DNA of 22,163 nucleotides from contig CAJPVJ010000626.1 of NCBI GenBank assembly GCA_905397405.1, positions 1-22,163 on the forward strand, given 5' to 3'. This document shows positions 1 through 11,300 of the stretch, in pieces. Position 1 is the first letter of the stretch. Each line of letters opens with the position of its first letter. Source of the stretch: Oppiella nova. Lineage: Eukaryota; Arthropoda; Arachnida; Sarcoptiformes; Oppiidae. Under the pieces are notes generated by a model. That model ran no database searches. It was not told where the DNA came from and saw only the letters and a program-made list of their open reading frames with translations. A program made the position numbers and the translations under genes.

Positions 1-223
1 ACGAGATGTTAAGCTCAAAAAATGATGTTTTGTGTGCAGACATAAACAGAACACACTTTTGTATATACAATAAATATGTGATTATCACTCAACAAATGAA
101 ATGAATTCAAACGTAAACTCGGGATCAAAAAAATCTTATCATTTATTTCTTGACACCAGAATTGCTTTCAAAACATTATTACTTATTTTAATTGATTTTT
201 AAAGTGAAAGCTCCTTTAGAAAT

Positions 224-243
224 GAGAGAGAGAGAGAGAGAGA
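224..243 (+). repeat. (GA)n microsatellite, 20 bp
   Basis: An uninterrupted GA dinucleotide run, the shortest of the long tracts in the window. The left flank ends in GAAAT and the right flank begins CTAAAAG. Neither flank matches another tract seen here. Confidence 0.95.
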
Positions 244-1411
244 CTAAAAGTAGAAAAATCAATATTAGCCTCTCGTTTAAAGTTTCACTAAAATTATCTT
301 ATGTTTTGTATATGATTATTGAAAATGTAGTGAAAAAACTTAACATTGAATTCCACTTGTGTTTCATTGACTATATTATAGTGTATTTGTGCAAACATTT
401 ATTTTCAAACAATTTCATTATTAGTCTTACTTTCAAACAGAAGACAATATTTTTTGGCTTCAAATAAAATCAAAATCAATAGTTAAATAGATTTGATTTT
501 ATAAAATACAAATAAATGTAAAGTTAGACAATATTGAACCAAAGATTGTTTTTAGCAAAATAAGAGTTGAGACAACACTTTATGTGTCAATAAGTCTTTT
601 GTCAATTATAACAAGAATTTTAAAATAAAAAATATAAACAAAGACTATTTTATGATTGATTTGGAATTAAAATTATGATATATATAGTTCCTATAATTGG
701 ACTAGATGATAGGTATGCTATTAACAGGCTGACTATCACACAGATATCAATCACTAGTATTCACTAAAATTGATGTAATTTATAAAGGGTTGTAATATTG
801 ATGACAACCTCCACCTCCTCCACAATGGTGTCATTCTTTGAGTTTTAGTTTTATAGATAAGACCAATAAATTTAATTATTTTATAAAACTTATAATAAAT
901 AAAAAGATTATGCAATGAATAGGAAATACTATGATATATAAATTTGCAAATCTTTTAAGGATCGATTGATTTAATAGTTTAATTGAAGGATAAAATAAAT
1001 AATTTGAATAATTTTGAAAAATACTGTCAAATACTGTCTATGAATATAAAGAGCGACCAAATAGTGAGCCATAAAACAAGTTTTGTGTGATTGTTATTCG
1101 CCTTAATTGATGCAAATGTTAAAACTATTATATTTTTTATTCATTTTGCATAACATTTATACAGCGCTGGCAGTGAAGGACATAAAGACTTTATTCATTA
1201 TATTAAAGAAAAATTATATTCAAAACGAGAGTTGGCTTTAGTATAAGTTTTTAATTACCGCTTCAAATGAATGCAAATCTAATGTGAATGTCTCACAACT
1301 CTATTGTTAGACAAACACTCGCTTTTCAGCTTTAAATCTCTTTATTCATTCATTTCCAGCCATTGATATAACACTTGGAAATCCAATTTGCAATCCAAAC
1401 GCATACCCATT

Positions 1412-1414
<3 letters not shown>

Positions 1415-1455
<41 letters not shown>
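1415..1455 (-). repeat. (CT)n microsatellite, about 41 bp
   Basis: A CT run with one TT interruption near its right end; on the minus strand it is (GA)n. The left flank is CCCATTCAG and the right flank is GTTTAATAATTC. Neither flank is shared with another tract in the window. Confidence 0.95.
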
Positions 1456-2390
1456 GTTTAATAATTCAATTCTATATATTTAAATCCATTTTTAATTTGC
1501 TCAAAAAACATTTGTGAATAAATATAATTTGATTTTGTTGTTTATTTGAATAAACATAAGGATTGATTCAGTAATTCATTTCCAAAACACCTACTCATTT
1601 GTATTATTAAAATTACAAATTTAATGAAATGCTATAGAAATATGAAAATAAGGCAAAACTAATAAATACTGTAATAATACTGTTATTAATGCTAAGAACT
1701 AACTTATATTATAAATAGAAATTCATTAAATTTTAACGATTGAATAAAACAACAAAAAATAATCAGTTAATAAAATTCAGTATTTAAAATATTAAAGTCA
1801 TTCATTGTAATTTATAAGACATATCAGTCTATAATATAAATAACGCATAATAACTAAAAAGTATTAGTAAACTTTCATTGAATATAAACGTAAATTTAGT
1901 TATAAAAACTTTAATAATTCACATTAAAGCGAGAATTGTGTCAAATGAATGTATTTGTGGACAAACACGTCATTTAACAATTAGCTAATCATTAAAGTTA
2001 TGTTTGTATAATGAATTTAATTACAATCATAAATATACAAATAGAGTTGTAAAATAAGTTAAGATACATTATGCGATAAGAAATTTATTTAATTTAGTCA
2101 TATCTTAACAAAAATATAATTGACTTCATATGCGGATCGAAAAGTTCATAAACTCTATCCTTTAGGGAGAATACATATAGTATTGTGTTTACAGCATATA
2201 TTGTTTGCAAAAAATAGCCGATTTTTGGAAAATATTTGGATATCAGGTGCTATCAATCATATTAAAGTTTAGCCAAAATATAGTTTTTTACAAATATTTT
2301 CTTCTCTTTGTTTGAAAGCTTAGTCAAAATGAAGTGCTATTTGAAGCTTGTTTTGAATGACTTTCAATAATATTTATCAAATAAAAGGAT

Positions 2391-2555
2391 TCTTTGGACG
2401 CAATGGCAATATTGGCTATTAAGGAATGGCTACAATTAGGGCACACCGTCTGAGGGCCAGTATGTGTTGATAGACATATTTCAGAGAGTCTCTAATTTAG
2501 GGATAGCGGCCGACACACAATCACAAGGTATGGCTCACAAGAATATATAGCCCTC
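2391..2555. other. Less AT-rich single-copy patch
   Basis: This patch of about 165 bp is visibly richer in G and C than its surroundings and contains words such as GGCCAG, GCGGCCG and CCTCGAG. It has no long open frame, RNA-gene box or recognisable motif. It may be a conserved regulatory element or an old exon or transposon remnant; the sequence alone does not decide. Confidence 0.35.
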
Positions 2556-2952
2556 GAGTGAGCCTACAGTTTGCGTATTCATTCAATTTCCTACCGAAAC
2601 GTATGTCAGGGAATGTCTACACATTTGTATTCAATTCACTATTTAATTATTTGTGCCTCCAATCAAAGCGAGCTTATATGCTATCAAATACTTTACATGC
2701 GGTTAACCATAAATGGATATTTTGCTATACAATCAAATTGTCATTAATTATAAGACGTAAAAATATCCATTCAATTGTGTTTGGGTAATGGATAACGTTA
2801 TGAATGGCCATTAAATGCATATTTGCCAACAATTACAACATATGTTTGCTTTTAGTTGTATTTTGCATACAATTGAATGAATGGAAATGTTTAAATAAAT
2901 GTTTGATTCATATCAATAGAAATTCTCATTGGCTTCTCATTAATCTCACAAA
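2556..2952. other. AT-rich stretch, nothing recognised
   Basis: Unique AT-rich sequence between the patch above and the F1 repeat. Two short open frames (2558-2788 and 2804-3025) look like chance frames. The second ends in an Arg-Glu run that is simply the translated GA tract. Confidence 0.6.
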
Positions 2953-2985
2953 TGTTGATAAAAATATATTATTTCCATTAATGAT

Positions 2986-2986
<1 letters not shown>
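2953..2986 (+). repeat. Block F, copy 1 (inverted pair with 3781-3814)
   Basis: These 34 bp are the exact reverse complement of 3781-3814. The match ends on the right where the GA tract begins, and on the left at TGTTG, after which the flanks differ. Past its tract each copy also has a different flank. The copies are about 0.8 kb apart in opposite orientation. A perfect 34-bp match is far beyond chance, although this is AT-rich sequence. Confidence 0.9.

Positions 2987-3019
<33 letters not shown>
2986..3019 (+). repeat. (GA)n microsatellite, about 34 bp
   Basis: A GA run with one AAA interruption near 3009-3011. It abuts block F on the left and an unrelated flank starting ATTTAAATG on the right. 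Confidence 0.96.
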
Positions 3020-3757
3020 ATTTAAATGTAAAAAATAAATAAAATAATTTTTTATAAAAATTTATATTTTAATGATTAATTGTTGTGTCCATACAATCGT
3101 TTTGATGTCTTTTAATGGATTCAAAGAATTAAATAATTAGTAACTCATCCACTATTTGACAGACTCTGCAGACTTTGCAAAAGTTTTTAATGATGTATTG
3201 AATTTCACAAACAATTGAAATGAAGATTATGTGAAGGATTTTCAATAAAGATCGACAAAAATCTTTGAATTGTTAAAAAAATACATTAAAGTATTTTTGT
3301 CGTCCAAATCATTCATCAATTTTTAAAGCATTAAAAAACTAAACTAAAAGTCAATGTATTGTATGACTGAGTGATACAATTGACTGAATGTCGACATATT
3401 TTCCCATTAAAGAGAGATTATTGTTATTATTGTTATTTGAAAATATGATAAATGATTTGATCCAATAATAGACTCACTTTATTATGTGCCATTCAATAGT
3501 CAAAGTTTTTTTATACCATTTTGGTTACCATTTGACTCATTCTCGATGTGGAAAACTATATGATTTTTAAGGGCATTCATCACCGGAACGTTAGATTGAA
3601 GGAAAGGTATAATAAATTTGAATAATTTCTTCTATTTCTGTCATTTTCTCTCAACAAAAGTCATATAAAAGCTATTGTTTGCTTATTTGTCAAATTCATT
3701 CATTTATTGACATAACTATATATTATTATTGACTCGATTTTGGTTTCTTTCCGGTCG
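3020..3757. other. AT-rich stretch, nothing recognised
   Basis: About 740 bp of unique AT-rich DNA between the two F copies. I see no open frame of note, no RNA gene and no terminal inverted repeats beyond block F. Confidence 0.65.
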
Positions 3758-3781
3758 TCTCTCTCTCTCTCTCTCTCTCTC
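3758..3781 (-). repeat. (CT)n microsatellite, 24 bp
   Basis: A pure CT run to the left of F copy 2; on the minus strand it is the (GA)n that follows F, as in copy 1. Its outer flank, CCGGTCG, is unrelated to the flank of the copy 1 tract. Confidence 0.96.
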
Positions 3782-3814
3782 ATCATTAATGGAAATAATA
3801 TATTTTTATCAACA
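3781..3814 (-). repeat. Block F, copy 2 (inverted)
   Basis: An exact reverse complement of 2953-2986, with the adjoining dinucleotide tract also in the inverted orientation. Unlike copy 1, it has a second CT tract within two bases on its other side. Confidence 0.9.
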
Positions 3815-3815
3815 A

Positions 3816-3820
3816 TCTCT

Positions 3821-3851
<31 letters not shown>
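3816..3851 (-). repeat. (CT)n microsatellite, about 36 bp
   Basis: A CT run with one TT interruption at about 3824-3825, to the right of F copy 2. The right flank is ACCTGTCGTCTCAATC. Confidence 0.95.
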
Positions 3852-3863
3852 ACCTGTCGTCTC

Positions 3864-6800
3864 AATCTTTGCATTTCATCTAAATTACACAAACAGATCA
3901 TTATTTCCTTTCCGATTCTAATATTTATATGTTTTTAAACAGCTATTTGTTTGAAGCTTTTAATACAACTTGAAAATTGTTAAAAAATTGAATAAATATA
4001 AGAATCGATATATAAATGGGTTGTAGTGTTGGTGTAAAGTTCAATATCAACTTATTAGTACCACTATATTATAGTGACTATAATAACTTAAAATATAAAA
4101 TACATTTTTCTCACATTTGTTATGCTTTTAAATATTAAAACTATAATTCAAAACAAAAATATTATATATTTTTCATTTTGATAGAATAGACTGTTTTGGA
4201 AATACTATTTTTGATATATTTGAAGGTTTGAAAGCAATTTTTATTCAAGAATATTATAAATATTGAAATGAATTACATTTAAAAATTTATTCAAAGGTTA
4301 CCAAAGTCTTCAAAATTTATTATTATTTTTGATGCCTTTCAATGAATAAAAATTATTCAAAACTTTTTGCATGAGTTTTACTTTATTTTTGTTATTTTCA
4401 AAATTTAATTTGTATTAATTATAACTATAAATATAATTCACTATAAATAGAGCCATCGATTCATTAATTTATTATTTGTTCTCATTTTGTGAGTTAAGAT
4501 ATCAAAGGCTTTTACATTCGTTGATGTTTTTGGTTTTTATTCCCGATATATAATGTCTTTTATCTGTACAAAAAAATATTCAAATCATTAAACAACAAAA
4601 AATTATTATAATTTTCATTCATTTCATTACAGAATAGGTAATAAATACTAAAAGAAAACACAAGAAAACAGTTTTCCATACGCTTTCAGTAGTCGCACGA
4701 ATGGCTTAAGAAGTAAAAAGTTTTTACAGATTTTTTAAACTCTTGTTTTTGTGTTCTTATAAGTCATCTAAAGAGTTAAAACAATAAATTATAAAGATTT
4801 CAAGTTTTTGGGGCAAATATTTACGGCCCCCTTGGTTATTCTTGTAGTGTCTTTGTAGTCCACGTACTGTAATAGTGAATGAAATTTGTTTTGCTAATAA
4901 TTTTTTTGCGAAATAAATAAAATGTTAACTTTATTATTATATGAATGTCTGAGTTATAGACTTTCTTGTATACTTTTTTGTATGTTTGAATAATAACTAA
5001 TAACTAGAAGTTGTGGGCATTAAATCTAAAGTGATATACGAATGGAGGCACTGCCATAAATCTAGGGATAAGCGATTCACAACCAACAACAGTATACCGT
5101 ATATAAGTAGCGCATAATATAATCACAAAAAACTCTTTCAGACACTACAATACCATTCAATTTGTTTTGGCATTCAATGCAATGATTTGTATGAATTGTC
5201 ATAATCGATAAAAATATGAATTATTGGCATAAATCATATTTAGCAACATTCACTTAATATTATTTGTAAAATATTAAGTCAAACACTTATTTTAAAAATA
5301 ACATAATTTTTAAGGAATAACACGTTTTTCTAAAATTGTTAAAAATTTATTTCTTTTAACTGAAATACGTTTACAATAATAGGGTTTACAACTCCAATGC
5401 TATGTATTGTCATTACGTAATCAACAAAAATATCAAATTAAAAATTACTTAAAAACACATTACTTTATTAAATGTATTCAAAGATTTATTATTGCGATAT
5501 ATTATAACAAAATAATGTAATATTAATGTTAAATTCCGGTCGTGCAAATTATTGCCACCATAATAAAAGTTACATAAATTTTGCTTTTAATTTCAATATT
5601 TATATTACTTTTAGTAAACTTTTAATTAAATACTTTATAGGATTAGTGTTTTTTACTAAAATATGTGATAAACTTAATTACAGGTAATATAACGAAAATT
5701 GAAATAATTTAAGTACGAATGAATTATTGGAAAAACAAATTACATTTTAAAATTAATTCCCAGATTACCTTTAAATTAGTATTTTATAGAATTAAATTTT
5801 TTAATGATATTCAATGAACCCATGTTTTGATACAATAGTAAATAGCAGTGAATAAGTGTGAGGAACTGGATCTGTCATCAAATGATTGCCATTCACTACA
5901 AAGAATGACTGCTTTTAGAGACAGGCGTTACTCACAACACATCCACTCGTTGTTTGTGTCGTCTATTCATTCATCATAAATGCAATTACAATACAATAAC
6001 TCTTAATATATGTAAAGATATTTTTCGCACAAATTGAATGACAAAAAATATTTTTGCATATAAAACACTATTTTCATATGATAATAGATTTAGTTATGAA
6101 TTGAATTTATAAATTAAACAAACATATAATTAACAGAATAAATAAAATAAAAATAAGTCAAAAAGTTAAAATTGGAAATAAATTTTTTTATATTTAATAC
6201 TAAATGTTTATTTGATTATACGTTAGAAAAGACATTAAAATATTGTATATTTAAAGTTGTATTCATATGTCTCACCCTTATATAACTTATATATACACTT
6301 TATTATATAATATTATAATAATATAACTTAAAGTTGAGTTTGATTTGATATAATATATTTTTGTGTACATCTAATGCATAACACCTTCAATGATATGTTT
6401 TTAGTGCACAACGACTTAAACGCTGGGGTCGTTTAACTTTTTAAACATCTTTATCAACTTGATTATAAAATCTATAGTTTATTTTAAATAATACCGCAAA
6501 TACATAATAATAATAAATAATTTTTTCCAAATTTTTGTTTATTTTACCATTTCCTTAAATAAGTTAATTGTTATACATTTTCAATATTTAACATTAATTA
6601 TAATGCAGTCATGGGCTTATAAATTATTATGAAGTTATTATACGGCCTAGCCATAATTATTATATTTTCAGTTAAGTTATGGCAAACAAACACTGAATAT
6701 TATAATTAAGTTATTGGATTCAAATTAAAAGCAAATATTTTTATTTTTAAAACACACTTCACAAGAGTTCATAGAAAATAATTTAGAAATAAAAATAAAT

Positions 6801-7642
6801 GTTGACTGACTCTAAAATGATTTGTGCTTAAAAATCAAATTAAACAGTAAAATTGCCATGTGGTATACGGTATAAATATCAATAAAATAAGTATGAGATA
6901 TAAATCTTTAATTAACAAAAAAGTCTTTCATTTAAGCATTTGGTAGTTTGGAGAAATGGATACAAATTAATGTAAATTTATTCGTCAAAAAATGTTTAGT
7001 TTTCTTCAAATTAGTTAATTTACAGGAATAATGTGTCAGAGAATGGTTGCCCCAAAAGGCTGTGCAGTTGTGATAAGTTGCACACAAATACAATGAATAT
7101 TCAATGGGGTTTATTTACAAATTACCATAACTTTCAATCACTATATTTCCTCAACTTTTGTGTTTTGCGGTAAAAATACGACGAGTCATACAGTTATTAG
7201 TTTTCTTTTTTGATAAATTGGGTACACTTTTGGCAAATATTTTTATGGATTTTATAGCATTTACAGTCATTACTCATGAAATAAAATGTTTTCTTCAGTA
7301 TTTCGTACGGACTTCATATAAATTCATAAGACTATATAATATTATATAATATATTTAACCCGTTATTAATGCACTACCGATGGGTTGTATCGATGGGATG
7401 TCTTTATGAATGAATATTTTAATGAAACATCTTTACTACACATTTTGAATGTTATTATTAAGATTACAAACTCTCAAACAATCTCATATCATACCTAATA
7501 TTTTTAATCGAAAAAACAGGAAATAAGTCTTTGATTTAAAAAATCTTTGTTTCATTATATTTTCACTTCTCTATCCTTTTAATCAATCATTTATTCAATC
7601 AAACGATACTTTGAAAATAAATTTCAAAAAAGTAAAAATTAA

Positions 7643-7648
<6 letters not shown>
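3864..7648. other. Long AT-rich non-coding stretch
   Basis: Nearly 3.8 kb with no GA/CT tract and no convincing coding potential. A weakly less AT-rich spot lies at 4808-4870. A 16-bp perfect TATATAAT/ATTATATA palindrome lies at 7333-7348, but such palindromes are cheap in AT-rich DNA. The open frame at 7158-7349 starts with TTG and looks random. I recognise no transposon or RNA gene. Confidence 0.65.

Positions 7649-7676
<28 letters not shown>
7649..7676 (+). repeat. (GA)n microsatellite, 28 bp
   Basis: A pure GA run. The left flank is AATTAATTAAAA and the right flank is TTTTCTAACTTAG; neither is seen at another tract in this window. Confidence 0.96.
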
Positions 7677-7680
<4 letters not shown>

Positions 7681-7879
7681 CTAACTTAGATTAATTGGTT
7701 TTAATTAACTTTAATGAGTGGATCTCATCTGCTTTTACACATTTTGTTAGAAAAAATATTTACAAAATAAAACGTTTGAGGCCTTAGTGTTAGGCAATAG
7801 CTAAGTATAGCAAATAAAATATTACAAAAGGCGTGTGAATTACAATTAATTTATTTGACTGTTAAGTAAAGACTCGTAT

Positions 7880-8035
7880 GTATTGTGTGGCAGAGATAGA
7901 GGTCTGGGATGGAGTGGAGGGCATAAATTGATGCCAAACGCACACCAGAGCCTATACAGTATGCCTGATATACCTGAGACCTGAGCCCACCCGCAGTCAG
8001 GCATCTCATCTGTGGTGTGATCTCTCGTAACAAAT
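7880..8035. other. Less AT-rich patch with 8-bp inverted repeat
   Basis: A G+C-richer patch within AT-rich DNA. It contains the inverted pair ATGCCTGA (7961-7968) and TCAGGCAT (7997-8004), separated by 28 bp. CCTGAG occurs twice inside that loop. A 60-codon minus-strand frame spans it but resembles no protein I know. It is a possible regulatory element or degraded exon; the function is unknown. Confidence 0.4.
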
Positions 8036-9027
8036 AATTTGCTTCTCTTTTATTTCACGTCAAATGCATTCATTTAAATCGACTCCAAAAACAACAAGAA
8101 ATCACTTTAAACGCTAAACTTAAAGCAAATTTACAAAACTATTTAATGGATAGTATGTTAGGAATATAGGGGAACACCATTATTCTGTGTGTGTTTAATG
8201 AGATATAAATAAAACGGAACCTTTGATTGGAGTCATTATTTTGCTTAATAAACAATATGTAAGACATTAGATGGTAGTCACGCGTTGCCATCACTCCTAT
8301 ATCGAGACCTCCTAATCAACAACTAATTGATGAGATCTTTTCAATCAGTTTTTCAATTCACTACAACAAGTTAACAAGATCAGTCTTTTGCGAGTCAGTC
8401 AAACACTTTTAGCGCAAAATTAATGTCATGTGTTTAACTCGCAAATTGAATATATCGATCCTTGGTTTATATTAATGTATTCTGGGAAATTAGATTTGAG
8501 ATAAAAATAAAATTAAAACAATTTTCATTAATTAGAAAATTAGTTAATTTTGCAACAATTTGTTTGTTTCAATTTTATGTGCAAGGGGACAGACAGAGAA
8601 TGATTTGAAAATAAAAATTATTTAAAATATGTTTTCGTATAATTTCTTATATAAGATAAAAAAATTTGTTAAGATTTACAATCAATAATATAAAGAATGC
8701 GGTCATGAAATTGATTGATTGATTAAATCCATGGATAAAATACTACACTTAATGTTGTTTTTTTGAATTATTGGTTTCAAACTTTTAAGTATTTATTTTG
8801 CAATAGATTTGCAAAAGATTATGTATTACTTACTTTCATACACTGTTTAATACACAAACAATCGCACCATTTATTTGTTATTCATTTGAATGTAAATTAC
8901 GGAATAAAAAGATAAAACACTTTACAATAAAACAGTAAAGTTCTGAAGTGTTTCAGTAAAAGTTATAGTAATTAAACTCATAGAAACCCATATTTCTTAT
9001 GGATTTTGTTTTAAAACTATAAAATAT

Positions 9028-9031
<4 letters not shown>
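8036..9031. other. AT-rich stretch, nothing recognised
   Basis: About 1 kb of unique AT-rich sequence. It contains a short GATT triplet repeat near 8712-8723 and no other visible structure. Confidence 0.65.

Positions 9032-9066
<35 letters not shown>
9032..9066 (+). repeat. (GA)n microsatellite, 35 bp
   Basis: A pure GA run, preceded by AAATATTGCT and followed by GTGGGCGTCAGG. The open frames through it encode only Arg-Glu (plus strand) or Ser-Leu (minus strand) runs. Confidence 0.96.
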
Positions 9067-9071
<5 letters not shown>

Positions 9072-9310
9072 CGTCAGGTGTACGACCTGTTGCGTACGTT
9101 TGCAGTCATTATCGATGATATGTTCGCCAAAACAGTCAATAATATTAATAAATGGCATGAATTCATAGGTTTTCTCATATCTTTTGATATTATATTTCTG
9201 TGCGAAGAAAAGCATAATTTGTGGTATTTTTGTGATGAGCTTTGATTGAGAAAAATGAGCGAACAGTCAGCGGATGGGTGTCGGCGCGAGGCATCGGCTG
9301 TAAGCAAACT
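9067..9310. other. Less AT-rich patch next to a GA tract
   Basis: This patch follows the GA tract directly. It includes a CpG-bearing core at 9261-9300 with an imperfect stem: CAGC (9268-9271) pairs with GCTG (9297-9300), and GATG (9273-9276) with CATC (9292-9295). Open frames run through it on both strands (9027-9245 plus, 9074-9439 minus, 121 codons). They overlap in opposite directions and neither has a recognisable domain, so I call no gene. It could be a GA-rich promoter or enhancer. Confidence 0.35.
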
Positions 9311-10298
9311 CTCATATGTTTGGCTATAAGTAAAGCAACAATTTTTCATTATAAACAAAAATTTTGTGAACGTATATGAATATAAATAATAAAACATAAC
9401 AAAATAAAAGACTTTTTTAAAAGCATACTGTTTTAACATTTATTATCGGAAGTGAAATAAATAGTTTTGGTTAAGAATTGCTAGCGACTAAGCGTACGGT
9501 AAATACACACCATTTATGTGCGAGAATTACTATTTAATGAATTGTAATGTATATATTGAATTTAGTTTGCCAAAATAGTGTTTTCATATCAATAATGTGC
9601 AAAAATTTTAAATATTAAATAATTGGTGTAATAATCACTATAAATTATGAACAACATTATTTGTTGTGTAGTAGTGTTAGTTTCACTGTTAATAATAATT
9701 ATATTATCCTTTCATATAATTTATATTTTAGACACATTTTGTGTTTTCAAAAATTTAAAGTTTCGTAAAAGAAATCTCTTTCAAAAGCAATTAATCTGTT
9801 TTTGACGAATAGTTATGTTCTAAAGGATTACAAAATACTGAGTAATCGATAAGAAATCATCAATTTTTCACAAAATAAAAGTAACAAAATTTTCATTAAT
9901 AACAGCAATTATAGTGTAGTAATAAATGAATGAATTAATGAATTAAAAGCAAAAACAAATCATTTGGATGAATGAGCTATTTGAAGATAAATACGAATTT
10001 TGTTATTATTTTTTTCATTTACAAAAATACATGAATACTAGAAAATTATTAATCACTGAATCATTAATAGCTGTTTATATGGCATAAGAGTTGCGCTCAA
10101 ACTATAATATTCAGAGAAAAAAGTAACAAAAAACAATATTTTATGCTTTAATCTAATTATTGAAATGAGTTATCGATTGAGGAAATGATTGCAATTCTTG
10201 TTTTACATAAAACTCTTACACATAAAACACAATGAAATGTCAGCAAAAGTGACTCAAAAAACTGATGGCACAGGCATTAGATAAATAAATAGGAAGGC
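9311..10298. other. AT-rich stretch, nothing recognised
   Basis: About 1 kb of unique AT-rich DNA. AATGAATGAATTAATGAATT near 9926 is a short degenerate tetranucleotide repeat. There is no gene or RNA signature. Confidence 0.65.
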
Positions 10299-10331
10299 AT
10301 TGGAGTGCATAATACTGTTATGCACTTCAAT
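10299..10331. other. Compact hairpin, 14-bp stem and 5-nt loop
   Basis: Two 14-nt arms, ATTGGAGTGCATAA and TTATGCACTTCAAT, are complementary except for one position that is a G-T wobble on the plus-strand RNA. They enclose the 5-nt loop TACTG. The stem includes the mixed-base core GGAGTGCAT, so it is not just low-complexity AT pairing. It is too short for a typical animal pre-miRNA unless pairing extends outward, which it does only poorly. It could be a relic inverted repeat or an RNA fold. Confidence 0.6.
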
Positions 10332-10539
10332 ACTGAGATTAACATTATGCTTTGGCAGTGGAAATTAATATTTGTCACGACATATAATGTAAGTATAATT
10401 TATTTTTTCAATCATTGATAGATTAAAATTGTATTCTTTATTCCCCATCAGAATAACTACAATAATAAAACTGAAGAATATTCCATAAATAATGATTATT
10501 ATTAGAGTTTTACGTTCAAAATGACTACAGAGAGGATAG

Positions 10540-10740
10540 AAATTTGCTTGACTTATGATAGCATATTAGGGCATACGATAGCCATCGCGCCGGCAGTATA
10601 TAACGCGTGCATCCATTCAATATTCGATGTAATGGCCAGGTATGTAATGGCCATATAGTGTACAATCGCGAAGGTCTGCAATCAATGCAATCAACGCCTG
10701 CATCCAATCCATTAATCTTTAACAACAGCCAACGTATACA
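10540..10740. other. Less AT-rich patch with 15-bp tandem repeat
   Basis: A single-copy patch with CpG-bearing words (GCGCCGGC, AACGCG). It holds a 12-bp direct repeat ATGTAATGGCCA at 10627-10638 and 10642-10653, which is a 15-bp period. A 76-codon minus-strand frame covers it without any recognisable domain. No function can be assigned. Confidence 0.4.
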
Positions 10741-11164
10741 CAATATTTCAATCACTTTTGGCTATCGGTTATGACTTTCATACACCAAATATTTTCACCA
10801 TTAAGTTTGATAGTCGATGTAGTAATTATATAATTTATTTTTGATTTACAGTAATGTAGTAATGTTGCAATATTTTGCAATTTATTTATAGGAAATACCT
10901 TTTAGTCTATCAGGAAAATTTTGTTTTATTTATGATTTATAAAGATATTAATTTTAAAAGCTCAAACTTTAATCAAAATATTTATTGATTATATTCAGCA
11001 AAAAATCAAAATATTGCTAACTTTATATAAGTCAATTAATTTCATGTGAAAAATTGTATTTGTAACAAAATCAATGCAAAAATCATTAAACAATGTGTTA
11101 AGCATTTGTTTGACCGTAAAATGTGTATTGAATATTGTAATGAATTGTTGTTCACAACAAACTA
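10741..11164. other. AT-rich stretch, nothing recognised
   Basis: Unique AT-rich sequence. TTGTTG and CAACAA form a small 6-bp hairpin near 11146-11161. Nothing else is visible. Confidence 0.6.
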
Positions 11165-11300
11165 GAGTAGAGTAGAGACTAATTTATAGGCACAAAACAC
11201 TTGATGATGAGTATGAGCCACACCCTGGTATCCTTTCACTACAATCTCTGGAAATATGCAAAATGCATGCGTTGGGCATCCAATACCCCAATGTCTGAGC
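11165..11300. other. Less AT-rich single-copy patch
   Basis: A G+C-richer patch of about 135 bp containing words such as CACACCCTGG and GCATGCGTTGGGC. It overlaps a 63-codon minus-strand frame with no recognisable product. It is a possible regulatory element; the function is unknown. Confidence 0.3.

Larger units (their letters stand above)
1..2390. other. AT-rich non-coding stretch
   Basis: This stretch is A+T-rich and dense in stop codons in all frames. The only structured elements are a GA tract near 224 and a CT tract near 1415, listed separately. The longest open frame (192-467) runs through the GA tract, starts with TTG and has no recognisable protein character, so I do not call it. 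I see no RNA gene or transposon terminus. It could be intergenic or intronic. Confidence 0.7.
3754..3863. repeat. CT-F-CT composite flanked by GTCGTCTC
   Basis: An inverted copy of block F sits between two CT tracts (3758-3781 and 3816-3851). The 8-bp word GTCGTCTC occurs at both outer edges, 3754-3761 and 3856-3863, like a target-site duplication. Three of those eight bases on the left side belong to the CT tract, so only about five are independent evidence. The layout is compatible with insertion of F into a CT tract, but this is inference. Confidence 0.45.

Noticed and set aside
2804-3025. Open frames with Arg-Glu or Ser-Leu runs, also near 3729-3938, 9027-9245, 8997-9215, 14677-15003, 20775-20990 and 21215-21445
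   Set aside because: The runs are direct translations of GA/CT microsatellites. The rest of each frame has no recognisable domain and some start with TTG.
5098-5112. TATA-box-like promoter motifs such as TATATAAG
   Set aside because: TATA-like words are everywhere in the window, and no initiator, transcript or downstream gene supports a promoter.
7333-7348. A 16-bp TATATAAT/ATTATATA palindrome as a binding site or transposon end
   Set aside because: Pure AT palindromes are expected by chance in DNA this AT-rich, and similar near-palindromes occur around 6280-6330.
9074-9439. The longest open frame, 121 codons on the minus strand
   Set aside because: It overlaps an opposing open frame, has Phe/Tyr/Ser-rich composition typical of AT-rich chance frames, and shows no motif or splice context I can support.
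10299-10331. A miR-8/miR-200-like precursor, because TAATACTGT occurs here
   Set aside because: The miR-8 seed lies across the loop of the hairpin, not on an arm. The rest of the mature sequence does not match, and the stem is too short.
10525-10755. A possible exon on the minus strand in a less AT-rich patch
   Set aside because: The composition (many Trp, Cys, Arg and Leu) and internal tandem repeat match no known family. There is no supporting splice or codon evidence.
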